From Psychromonas ossibalaenae ATCC BAA-1528 (GTDB taxonomy: Bacteria; Pseudomonadota; Gammaproteobacteria; Enterobacterales; Psychromonadaceae): a stretch of DNA of 56,495 nt. Made by a program: the position numbers and the translations under genes. The stretch is taken from contig NZ_KB906998.1 of NCBI RefSeq assembly GCF_000381745.1, forward strand, positions 1 through 56,495, read 5' to 3'. Within the stretch, counting starts at the first letter, position 1; each line of letters begins with the position of its first letter. Under the pieces are notes generated by a model that was given only the letters and a program-made list of their open reading frames with translations, did not search any database and was not told where the DNA came from. Shown piece after piece: positions 28,052 through 36,506 of this stretch.

Positions 28052-28525
28052 TTATAAAAGTTTATGAATATCAACTGCAGTTTCAGTTGGTATACCTTGA
28101 ACCAGGCATTGAACTCCCAGCGACTTAAGCTGAATGAAATCCTCTATATCATTACTATTGACAGAGACCGTTTTATGAATTTGTTTTTTGCCTTCAATGA
28201 AATGCATATTCCCAACATTGATGTTGGATATAGGTACGCCCCCTTCAACTAAGGCAAGAAAGTCTGCAGGAGTTTTACAAACTATAAGTATTTTTTGCCT
28301 GTCTGCTGCTTTATGGATGTTAGCGATCACTTTTTGAATGGACCAAAACCTTATGCTGATACCTTCAGCGAGTACCATTTCCATTAGGCTTTGTTGAATC
28401 TCATCTTCAGCAACTTCATCATTAGCGACAAGAACAAGATTGGAACCTGTAAAGCCGACCCATTGAACACCGACCTGGCCGTGTACCAGCCTCTCATCTA
28501 TTCTGCTTAATACTATATTGGGCAT
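28052..28525 (-). CDS. agaV: PTS mannose-family EIIB component, AgaV-like
   Basis: 157 residues from the ATG at 28525, which is preceded by AAAAGG and gives exactly the E. coli AgaV length; a GTG three codons earlier is less likely. MPNIVLSRIDERLVHGQVG holds the phosphorylated histidine. DRQKILIVCKTPADFLALV and GVPISNINVGNMH match AgaV strongly, which favours N-acetylgalactosamine over mannose or sorbose as substrate. First gene of the operon, with a long regulatory region upstream. Confidence 0.92.
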   Translation of the reverse strand: MPNIVLSRIDERLVHGQVGVQWVGFTGSNLVLVANDEVAEDEIQQSLMEMVLAEGISIRFWSIQKVIANIHKAADRQKILIVCKTPADFLALVEGGVPISNINVGNMHFIEGKKQIHKTVSVNSNDIEDFIQLKSLGVQCLVQGIPTETAVDIHKLL

Positions 28526-28817
28526 AAACCACACCTTTTGATTGAAAAAATTTATCTGCGAAACAAATGTTTTTATATTTATTGGAGCCCTTTGTATCTA
28601 TTGATATATGAAGACTAAAGGGATTTTAATATGTTCTTTTCTTACTACTGCGACCCTAGAGTTAATAGGCTCATTCACTTTGATTATTTAAAACTGCTGC
28701 AAACAAAGATCGTTATGCAATTCATTTTTATAGTATTTCTGCAGGTCAATGGTCGAAAACAGTCATCTTATTTCCCTATCACCGGAGTGTTTTAGGAAAT
28801 TACAACAAGACTAAATG

Positions 28818-28853
28818 GAAAGTTAATGAAAGCATAACGAAGCGTGGCGAAAG
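28818..28853 (-). promoter_or_regulatory. Candidate AgaR operator: phased CTTTC repeats upstream of agaV
   Basis: On the plus strand GAAAG occurs at 28818, 28828 and 28849, with a related GAAG at 28839; spacings are 10, 11 and 10 bp, so all lie on one helix face. On the agaV strand these read CTTTC. E. coli AgaR binds TTTC-rich direct repeats. The agaR gene lies in the same island. Confidence 0.6.
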
Positions 28854-28893
28854 CGTGACGTGCATATCAAAAGTTTGTAATCTGACATGCTCA

Positions 28894-28909
28894 TGTGTTG
28901 AATGTCACA
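28894..28909. promoter_or_regulatory. Candidate CRP-cAMP site in the agaV/GH31 divergent region
   Basis: TGTGT-N6-TCACA with flanking AT on both sides, one mismatch from the consensus TGTGA-N6-TCACA. It could give catabolite control of the PTS operon, the GH31 gene or both. Confidence 0.55.
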
Positions 28910-29312
28910 TTTTAAATTTCATGTTTTTAATATGAGTCACACACATTTTTATAAGTATCAATTAAATGTCAATTATATTCATTTGGTGATTAACTAAAGC
29001 CATTAATATTCAGCTTTATATGTTTAAATATCCTGGTATAAGAGGTATTAAAAATTTAATGTCTTAAGTTGTTGTTTTTTAATGTGTCTGTGTGGGTGTC
29101 TCAAGAGATTAATCTGTTCGTTTCAATTTTAATTTAATTTAGGTAACCTCTTTCGGTAAAGTTAGGAAGCGGCTTTTGTTTGTGACTCTCCTCCCGTTCT
29201 ACTCATAAATAGATGTAACTTTTATGTGTGCTTACCAGTCAAATTAACCTTGTTAACCCACTGTGTACTGGGCTTCTTAGTATTTATAATTTTATATCTC
29301 TTGACTGGTTTT

Positions 29313-29327
29313 CTTTCGGTTGCTTTC
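29313..29327 (+). promoter_or_regulatory. Candidate AgaR half-sites upstream of the GH31 gene
   Basis: CTTTC begins at 29313 and 29323, 10 bp apart, inside TTTTCTTTCGGTTGCTTTCA, about 110 bp before the GH31 start. The spacing equals that of the agaV repeats. Confidence 0.45.
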
Positions 29328-29433
29328 ATGGTCGGGGCGTTGTGTGACTTGCTGCTCAAAAAACATTCAATTTCTTTGCTTTAATTATGCCTGCCGTAAG
29401 ACCTTTATATAAACCAATAACTTGGAGTAACAG

Positions 29434-32400
29434 ATGAATCAAAAAATGTTTAAAAAATTGATTTTGGCAAGTGCTATTCAAGCATGCTTGTTAGGAGCGG
29501 CTTACGCAGCTCCCTTAACCAACCTAGATATTGTTAGTTTAAGTGTCGAAGATAATCAGGTATCAATGCAGACGGAAGACGCGGTTCCCGTTCGTGTAAG
29601 TTTTATATCCGACAGTACATTTAGGATCCAGGCAGGAAATTTTCAGGATGAAAAAGTAGATGCTTTAGAGGACCAGTGTGATTTATTAAACTGTAATGAC
29701 CCTGACTTTGATATTGATGAACTCCCATCCATTGTTATTAATGAGGATCAAGGAGATGTTCCGTTTACATCAGAAAACCAAGGGGATTATCACTTATTGG
29801 CAACTGATGAAATTGCATTGCGTATTTATCATTCCCCATTAACATTTGCTTTATATAAAGCGGATAATTCAACTCTTATTTGGCAGGAACTCTCTCCTTT
29901 GGATATAGGGGCAACAGTTACTAGCTTTGACCAAACTGAACTTCGGATGCAAGACGGTGACTATAAAACGGTTCAAATACTCTCTAGCCATGAAAATGAA
30001 CATTTTTATGGTGGCGGGCAGCAAAATGGTGAATTTGAGTTTAATGGTAAAATTTTAAAAGCGTCTTACTCTGGGGGGTGGGAGGAATTTGACAGGCCTA
30101 GCCCTTCACCACTTTATTTTTCTGATAGCGGCTATGGTGTTTTACGAAATACATGGCGAAATGGTGGTCACGACTTTAGAGCAATAGATAACGTCACCGC
30201 AAGTTATAATGAAAACCGATTTGATGCTTATTATTTTACCGCGGATGACATACCCGGGCTTGTTGATCAATATACCAAGTTGACAGGCCGCCCGCACTTA
30301 ATGGCACGCTGGGCATATTACTTGGGAGATGCTGATTGTTATGAAAACAAAAACGGTGTTTATCCCCCCGGCTGGCCAACAGAACCAGGTGTGACGAGCG
30401 ACGTTATCGATCAGGTAGGTGTTCCTTACAAAGATCATAATATGCCTGTTGGCTGGATTTTACCTAATGATGGATATGGATGCGGTTATTCAGAGTTACC
30501 AGAGGTTGTCAATGAACTTGATGATCTTGGCATTAAAACCGGGCTGTGGACTGAAAGAGATCTAACCGAAATTGAAACCGAAGTGTCTGCCGGCGTACAA
30601 GTTTATAAGTTAGATGTTGCCTGGACGGGACCTGGTAAATTGTACTCTTTGGATGCAAACAATAAAGCCCATGAAGGCCTCACTGACTTTTCTGAGACAA
30701 GGGGAATGGTATGGACTGTCATGGGCTGGGCTGGTACACAACGTTATTCAGTCACCTGGACAGGCGATCAAGCGACGAACTGGGATTATATACGCTGGCA
30801 TATTCCTACCTACATTGGTTCAGGGCTTTCAGGACAAGCTTATCCGTCTTCCGACGTTAATGGTATTTTTGGCTCCGGCTCTGAGATATATACTCGTGAC
30901 GTACAATTTAAAGCATTTAGTCCGGTATTAATTGCCATGTCGGGCTGGGACAGTGGAGAAAGAAAACATCCCTGGTGGTTTGAAGGCGGACAGCAGGGGC
31001 TTAACTATAGGGACATAAATAGACAATACTTAATGCTTAAATCTGCTTTGATGCCGTATACCTATAATTTTGCTTATGAAGCGGAACGTACAGGCGCTCC
31101 AATAGTACGGGCTATGATGTGGGATCACCCTGACATACCTGTTTTACAGGATGAAACTTACAAATATCAATATATGTATGGCGATCAACTTTTAGTTGCG
31201 CCGGTATTTGAATCTATGCTGGATAACCGTGGGTGGCGGCCTGATATTTATATTCCTGAAGGGCAATGGATAGATTATTGGGATGGTATTAGAACGGATT
31301 CACCTGAAGGTGGTGCATTGCTTGAGCAGTACCCTGTAACACTGAATAAAATACCTGTCTTAGTAAAAGCAGGTGCCATCATTCCTATGTATGAAGCTTC
31401 GCGTTCAGATGACTTACAAGATAAAAACCATTTGATGCTGGATCTATACCCATCAGGTGAGTCTGAGTTTATTCTATACGAGGATGATGGGGAAAGCCGA
31501 GCTTATCAAGAGGATAATGCGTACGCTGAAACGTTAATTACGATGTCTGCTCCAGAGATCAATGCGGGAAATATCTCTGTTTCAGTTGAACCGACCGTTA
31601 TTCATAACACTTATGAAGATCAAATTGAGCAGCGTAATTATACTTTGATGGTACACAGTCTTATTGCACCAGATGCTGTTGATGTAAACGACTCTTCATT
31701 GACTGAGTATGAAAACAAATCTGATTTTGAATCTGCCAATACAGGCTGGTTTTATGATGAAACAGACAGATTAGGTATCATCTGGGTTAAAACTGACAGT
31801 CAAAGTGTAAGCTCTGAACTAGACGTTAATATAGCCATTCCAAATCAACCGTTACCGGAGACACCCAATTATCCCATTCCTTCATATTCAACTGATTTTG
31901 ATAAAAACAACATTGAATATGTTGTAACGCCAGACAGTGACCCTAATTATCCTTTCTCTAACGCCTGGGATGGTGCTGATAATACGATATGGCGCTCCGC
32001 TGCTTCTACTCGAAAGCAGGCTCCAACTTCTTTTGTGATCGGCTTAGGAGATAACTTTATTACTTCAGGTTTTTATTATCACCCAGATCAAACTGACATC
32101 CAGGGGATGATAACTGAGTATAAAGTGTACTTGTCTAATACAAACGGCGACTGGGGGGCGCCCGTGGCATCCGGTGAGTGGCTGGCAGATACAGAATCTA
32201 AACTGGTAAACTTTGCTGGACAGAATGCGAGTTATTTAAAGGTAGAAATCTTAAGTTCACATGGAGAATATGCTTCCGCATCTCAATTTGATGTGGTCGC
32301 AACTAAAGAACCGCAGGAGATGAAAACGATATATTTGGAGTTGGAAGAGGGAGAAGTTGAGGGGAATGCGGAGCAGGATGTGGCAGTAACAGGCTCTGCG

Positions 32401-33315
32401 ATGAGTATGAATGGTCTTGCTTTTGATAAAGGGCTCGGTGTTGATGCTCCTTCAAACATTACTTATCGTACTGACGGCACGTGGACTAACTTTCAGGCTG
32501 ATGTCGGTATTGATGACAGTTGCAAGGATGATGGCATTGATAATTCTGTAATGGCTTCAGTATACCTGGATAATGTTAAGGCCTGGGAGTATGACATTTC
32601 AGGGCCAACAGTTGTTAAGCCTAATATCGATCTTTTTGGTAAAAGAATAGTTGAGCTTAAAGTCGAAAATAATGACGGTAATTTAGATGGTAACTGTATC
32701 AACTGGGCAAATGCCAGGTTCGATGGTCCAGAAAATGCCACCTTTAATGATTTTGATAAGTCGGCAATTACATTCTTAGTTGAGCCGGCTGCTCAGCCTG
32801 GTCAGGAGATACAAAATGCCTGGAGTGGCGACCCTAATCAGATATATCACTCGCCCTGGAGTCCTGTAGACGATACGGAAAAAGCTCCACAAACTTTTGT
32901 TATTGATTTAGGAGGTGAGTTTGAAGTTGAAACTTTTACTTATCAAGCTAGGGCAGGAGCGGGCAATGGTACTATAGGGGATTACAAGCTTTCTTTATCA
33001 AATGATTCTGAAATCTGGAGTGAGGTTGCGGCTGGATCATTTGAGGTACATGATCAAGTGCAGCGAGTTGATATAGACCCTTTTGAGGCGAAATACTTGA
33101 AATTTGAAGCTCTAACCGGATCCGGTGATTTTGTTTCAGCTGCAGAGTTTGATGTTTTTGCTAAATTTGCCGGCGATGAAGATGAGCCTGTAGATCCAGA
33201 GCCGCCAGTAGATCCATCTGAACCAGAGAAAAGTGGAGGCTCAACGGGGATTCTATTTGCCTTTGCATTAGCTGCTGTCGCCTTGAGTAGAAGACTCAAG
33301 ATTAGCAGAAGATAA
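29434..33315 (+). CDS. Large secreted GH31 glycoside hydrolase with CBM32/NPCBM modules and GlyGly-CTERM tail
   Basis: 1293 residues. After a signal peptide (about 1-26) come the mutarotase-like domain and the GH31 barrel, with probable nucleophile D394 in VYKLDVAW and acid/base D445 in TWTGDQATNW. The barrel resembles the GH31 branch that includes alpha-N-acetylgalactosaminidases (subfamily recalled, not tested). Then follow an F5/8-type C module (about 817-962), an NPCBM module (about 962-1100), a second F5/8-type C module (about 1103-1245), an acidic Pro linker and GGSTGILFAFALAAVALSRR, a GlyGly-CTERM signal (about 1267-1293) for type II secretion and rhombosortase processing. It would act at the cell surface, feeding the divergent Aga PTS. 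Confidence 0.92.
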   Translation: MNQKMFKKLILASAIQACLLGAAYAAPLTNLDIVSLSVEDNQVSMQTEDAVPVRVSFISDSTFRIQAGNFQDEKVDALEDQCDLLNCNDPDFDIDELPSIVINEDQGDVPFTSENQGDYHLLATDEIALRIYHSPLTFALYKADNSTLIWQELSPLDIGATVTSFDQTELRMQDGDYKTVQILSSHENEHFYGGGQQNGEFEFNGKILKASYSGGWEEFDRPSPSPLYFSDSGYGVLRNTWRNGGHDFRAIDNVTASYNENRFDAYYFTADDIPGLVDQYTKLTGRPHLMARWAYYLGDADCYENKNGVYPPGWPTEPGVTSDVIDQVGVPYKDHNMPVGWILPNDGYGCGYSELPEVVNELDDLGIKTGLWTERDLTEIETEVSAGVQVYKLDVAWTGPGKLYSLDANNKAHEGLTDFSETRGMVWTVMGWAGTQRYSVTWTGDQATNWDYIRWHIPTYIGSGLSGQAYPSSDVNGIFGSGSEIYTRDVQFKAFSPVLIAMSGWDSGERKHPWWFEGGQQGLNYRDINRQYLMLKSALMPYTYNFAYEAERTGAPIVRAMMWDHPDIPVLQDETYKYQYMYGDQLLVAPVFESMLDNRGWRPDIYIPEGQWIDYWDGIRTDSPEGGALLEQYPVTLNKIPVLVKAGAIIPMYEASRSDDLQDKNHLMLDLYPSGESEFILYEDDGESRAYQEDNAYAETLITMSAPEINAGNISVSVEPTVIHNTYEDQIEQRNYTLMVHSLIAPDAVDVNDSSLTEYENKSDFESANTGWFYDETDRLGIIWVKTDSQSVSSELDVNIAIPNQPLPETPNYPIPSYSTDFDKNNIEYVVTPDSDPNYPFSNAWDGADNTIWRSAASTRKQAPTSFVIGLGDNFITSGFYYHPDQTDIQGMITEYKVYLSNTNGDWGAPVASGEWLADTESKLVNFAGQNASYLKVEILSSHGEYASASQFDVVATKEPQEMKTIYLELEEGEVEGNAEQDVAVTGSAMSMNGLAFDKGLGVDAPSNITYRTDGTWTNFQADVGIDDSCKDDGIDNSVMASVYLDNVKAWEYDISGPTVVKPNIDLFGKRIVELKVENNDGNLDGNCINWANARFDGPENATFNDFDKSAITFLVEPAAQPGQEIQNAWSGDPNQIYHSPWSPVDDTEKAPQTFVIDLGGEFEVETFTYQARAGAGNGTIGDYKLSLSNDSEIWSEVAAGSFEVHDQVQRVDIDPFEAKYLKFEALTGSGDFVSAAEFDVFAKFAGDEDEPVDPEPPVDPSEPEKSGGSTGILFAFALAAVALSRRLKISRR

Positions 33316-33765
33316 GGTTTATCGTTTGCTTAAAAAGTTTGAACGAGCCCTAATGCAGAGAGTATTAGTAAGTTAAACGATTCTGCAGAGGTTTTAAAAT
33401 TGGCCATAACAATAGTTGCGGCCAGTTTTTGTGTTTGAATTTTCTAAATAACTGCAAATTATCGCTGGGTTTTACCAAAGTCAGTATATTGGTATAAAAA
33501 TCATCTTAAAGCTGTGCCCGAAGTAAATCACAATAGCTCGCTGGTCATCCATTTCAGATTCAGTAAAAATAAAACGGCATTAACACCAGCACTGCTCAAA
33601 AGACTACTCAAACACGATTACTTTTGTTATGTATTTGTGATGAAAAGGTGTGAAATGGATCAGGTCTATCGATCGCCATCGTTGTCGTGGATGATTTTTA
33701 AATATATGCTCGTTATGTAAGTAAACGAAAGTTAATGTACTGGTTTCGTAAGGGGTTAAGTTAAA
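33316..33765. other. Intergenic region between the GH31 and agaR genes
   Basis: It holds the GH31 terminator (33395-33430), unassigned DNA from 33431, and one GAAAG at 33727-33731 within the agaR leader that could be an autoregulatory half-site. No gene seen. Confidence 0.45.
33395..33430 (+). terminator. Probable terminator of the GH31 gene
   Basis: TGGCC and GGCCA pair, with inner AAC/GTT, preceded by AAAAT and followed by GTTTTTG. Confidence 0.5.
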
Positions 33766-34557
33766 GTGCAAAGTGCAATCGAAAGGCGGACCGAAATCGT
33801 CAGTGTGGTTAACCGTGATGGTACAGCCCGTGTCGAAGACCTCGCCGCACAATTTAATGTCTCTAGTGTCACTATCAGAAATGATCTTAGCCTTTTGCAA
33901 AAGAATGGATATGTTGTTCGTTCACACGGTGCTGTCATTCCAGGCTCAGGGGTTCTTGCTGAATTGACTATTCAGAAAAAGCGTCGCCGAAATATCGGTA
34001 TTAAATCTCAGATAGGGCAGGAAGCTGCAAAACTTATCGAAAGCGGTAATACCGTTATTTTAGATTCGGGCACTACTACAAGAGAAATCGCCTCTTGTTT
34101 GAAGTCGCTGGAAAACGTAGTGGTATTAACCAACAGCCTTGATGTTGCAATGGAATTGACAGTAGCGCCTGGTGTCGAGGTATTGATGTCGGGCGGAGTA
34201 TTACGGAAAAGCGCACTCTCTTTTTCGGGCTCTCAAGCGGAGCATAGTTTGAAAAACTATCGTTTTGATAAGGTATTTTTAGGTGTTGATGGTTTTGATT
34301 TGAAAGCTGGTATCACAACTCATAATGAACAGGAGGCAAGTTTAAACCGCTTAATGTGTGAGATATCTGAACAAGTGATAGTCGTTACAGACTCAAGTAA
34401 ATTTGGAAAACGTTGTTGTCATATGATTAGAGACTTAAGAAACGTTGGTGTGCTAGTAACGGATGCTGGTATTTCTGGAGACTATTTGGCTACTTTAAAA
34501 GAAATGAACGTCGAAGTTATTATTGTAGAAAAGAAGGTGAGTTCTCTCACATCATAG
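33766..34557 (+). CDS. agaR: DeoR-family repressor, AgaR-like
   Basis: 263 residues from GTG. The DeoR helix-turn-helix spans VEDLAAQFNVSSVTIRNDL. The effector domain holds ILDSGTTTREIA and LGVDGFDLKAGITTHNEQE, then VVTDSSKFGK, all close to E. coli AgaR, the repressor of the N-acetylgalactosamine/galactosamine regulon that responds to phosphorylated intermediates. It lies downstream of the GH31 gene and upstream of the oxidoreductase gene. Phased CTTTC repeats before agaV are the likely targets. Confidence 0.88.
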   Translation: MQSAIERRTEIVSVVNRDGTARVEDLAAQFNVSSVTIRNDLSLLQKNGYVVRSHGAVIPGSGVLAELTIQKKRRRNIGIKSQIGQEAAKLIESGNTVILDSGTTTREIASCLKSLENVVVLTNSLDVAMELTVAPGVEVLMSGGVLRKSALSFSGSQAEHSLKNYRFDKVFLGVDGFDLKAGITTHNEQEASLNRLMCEISEQVIVVTDSSKFGKRCCHMIRDLRNVGVLVTDAGISGDYLATLKEMNVEVIIVEKKVSSLTS

Positions 34558-35189
34558 CAACATTTTTTATATATATGTTGTGGTGTTAGTAAATGAAGTT
34601 CCTTCAAATTATCGTTTTAGAAGTGTTTAAACCTCTTCTTCCTATTAATACTCTTATGCCTGCTGCTTTGTTTCTTTAGCAAATGGAGTTTTTTGGGATG
34701 TGTTACTCGGTTAACTAAAGTAATAGAAAGGTTGCCAAAGACTTATTTGCTGAAGTTTTTTTGTGCAAACATTAGCAATGTGTCTGGTCTTGAAGTGCGA
34801 TATGAATTACGTAGTGATAATACGTCAAATCAGACCATCGCAACTACCGGGAAACTTGATTCAGAGCTTGCTAAAGCTGGCTGCTGATACGTACTTTAAT
34901 GAAAGAAGCAGAAATGTAGATCTTCTATTCCCATCTGTTATTTATGCCTAGATCTATGCTTTTCACCAAGATACTAGAGAAGTATTTAGAAAATAATAAA
35001 AATATCCAAGGTGACGATGAAGCGTTTTTTAATACATTTAAAACGTTAGTTGAAGGTGCTGCTTTTTATACTAATGGCAGCTTAAAAAAGTAAAAACTGT
35101 GTGCTAGGAGAGTATGTTCATTTTCTATTTCCAGTTTTTTGTTGGTGATGATATCCGCAATATAAAATAGAAATGTTGGAGTAATAAAA
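34558..35189. other. Intergenic region between agaR and the oxidoreductase gene
   Basis: 630 bp without a recognisable gene. A short frame at 34944-35093 could encode 49 residues (ending FYTNGSLKK) but has no clear ribosome binding site and no family I recognise; other short frames at 34693-34950 overlap each other. The stretch could be a decayed gene. A weak AT-rich hairpin (CAACAT/ATGTTG) follows agaR. Confidence 0.45.
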
Positions 35190-36473
35190 ATGTCGAAAGT
35201 AGTTACATTAGCGATAATAGGAGCCGGTTCTCGTGGTTCAATTTATGCGCAGTATGCTTTAGAAAACCCTGATAAAGCAAAAGTAGTCGCAGTTGCAGAG
35301 CCTAGAAAAACCTATCGAGATAATTTAGCTAAAATCCATAACCTGCAAGATGAAATGGTTTTTGAATCTTGGCAAGATGTTGCGGTGCAGGACAAAATAG
35401 CTGATGCCGTCATTATCTCAACTCAAGATCACATGCATGTAGAGCCCGCTGTTGCATTTGCAGATTTGAAATATCATATTTTATTAGAAAAACCAATGGC
35501 TCCAACCGAAGAAGGCTGCCGAACTATCGTTAAGGCTACCTTAGATAATGAAATACAACTCTCTGTTTGTCATGTATTACGTTATACGCGTTATACACAA
35601 AAGCTAAAAGAGTTACTCAACTCTGGAATTATTGGAGATGTGATAAGTATGCAGCATCTAGAACCGGTTGCATATTGGCATCAGGCCCACTCCTTTGTAC
35701 GTGGTAACTGGCGAAATCAAGACCAATCAACCTTCATGTTATTAGCCAAAGCTTGTCATGATCTGGACTGGATCAGTTATATAATGGACACAAAGTGTAA
35801 TTACGTCAGTTCTTTTGGTCACCTTTCCCATTTTAAAAAGCAATACCAGCCTATTGGCGCATCATCTCGGTGCTTAGACTGTACTTTCAAAAATACTTGT
35901 GCATATTCCGCCAAGAAAATTTATCTAGATTCATTTGATGCGAACTGCACTTTACCCTCTGGTGTGCATAAAGGATTTCTGGAAGTTATTACTCCAAACC
36001 CTACACGGGAGTCATTAGAGAAAGCCTTGCTCGAAGGGGATTATGGTCGCTGTGTTTATGACTGTGACAATGATGTAGTTGATAACCAAGTTGTCAATAT
36101 GGACTTTGAGGGGGGGAAAACAGTCTCTTTTACTATGACTGCCTTTACAGATTATGCAGAACGGAAAACGCGTATTTTTGGTACTAAAGGTATGCTTGAG
36201 GGAGATACATCAAGTATTAAAGCGTATGAATTCCTTACTGATAAAACGACGAGTTATGACATCGAAGCAAGTGATCCTGACAGCGCTATGACCCTGCATG
36301 GCGGTGGGGATTATGAAATCATGCGTTCATTTATTGATGCTATTCGGAATGATGATGAAAACGAGATTGTTTCAGGTGCTAACGCTAGCTTAGAAAGCCA
36401 TTTAATGGTTTTTGCGGCAGAGTCTGCTCGTTTGAATAAAGAAGTTGTGAAAATAGATCTTATGCTGAAGTGA
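35190..36473 (+). CDS. Gfo/Idh/MocA family NAD(P)-dependent oxidoreductase with a cysteine cluster
   Basis: 427 residues. The Rossmann fold begins VTLAIIGAGSRGSIYAQYAL; the family EKPMA motif follows (HILLEKPMAPTEEGC). The catalytic-region AKACHDLDWI has a His likely to act in hydride transfer. Near residues 227-240 an insertion carries three close cysteines (CLDCTFKNTC), which could bind zinc and are not part of the basic fold. Family members oxidise sugars or cyclitols, and some act as NAD-dependent glycosidases. In this island it probably alters a released sugar. It is followed 33 bp later by the antiporter gene. Confidence 0.85.
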   Translation: MSKVVTLAIIGAGSRGSIYAQYALENPDKAKVVAVAEPRKTYRDNLAKIHNLQDEMVFESWQDVAVQDKIADAVIISTQDHMHVEPAVAFADLKYHILLEKPMAPTEEGCRTIVKATLDNEIQLSVCHVLRYTRYTQKLKELLNSGIIGDVISMQHLEPVAYWHQAHSFVRGNWRNQDQSTFMLLAKACHDLDWISYIMDTKCNYVSSFGHLSHFKKQYQPIGASSRCLDCTFKNTCAYSAKKIYLDSFDANCTLPSGVHKGFLEVITPNPTRESLEKALLEGDYGRCVYDCDNDVVDNQVVNMDFEGGKTVSFTMTAFTDYAERKTRIFGTKGMLEGDTSSIKAYEFLTDKTTSYDIEASDPDSAMTLHGGGDYEIMRSFIDAIRNDDENEIVSGANASLESHLMVFAAESARLNKEVVKIDLMLK

Positions 36474-36506
36474 GTGAATGTTAAATAAACTGGTGGAGAT
36501 ATAATA

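Larger units (their letters stand above)
28526..29433. other. Divergent regulatory region between agaV and the GH31 gene
   Basis: About 900 bp, AT-rich, no gene. It contains helically phased GAAAG repeats at 28818-28853, a CRP-like site at 28894-28909 and a CTTTC pair at 29313-29327. The GH31 ribosome binding site TTGGAG lies near 29420. Confidence 0.7.

Noticed and set aside
27688..28128. 146-residue plus-strand frame
   Set aside because: Antisense to agaW; the composition (Pro/Thr-rich) is typical of a shadow frame of a hydrophobic gene.
34693..35093. Small genes between agaR and the oxidoreductase gene
   Set aside because: Short overlapping frames without ribosome binding sites or recognisable families; described only as possible decay.
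35190..36473. GH109 alpha-N-acetylgalactosaminidase
   Set aside because: GH109 is a Gfo/Idh/MocA relative and would fit the context, but there is no signal peptide and I cannot confirm GH109 motifs; the general family call is kept.
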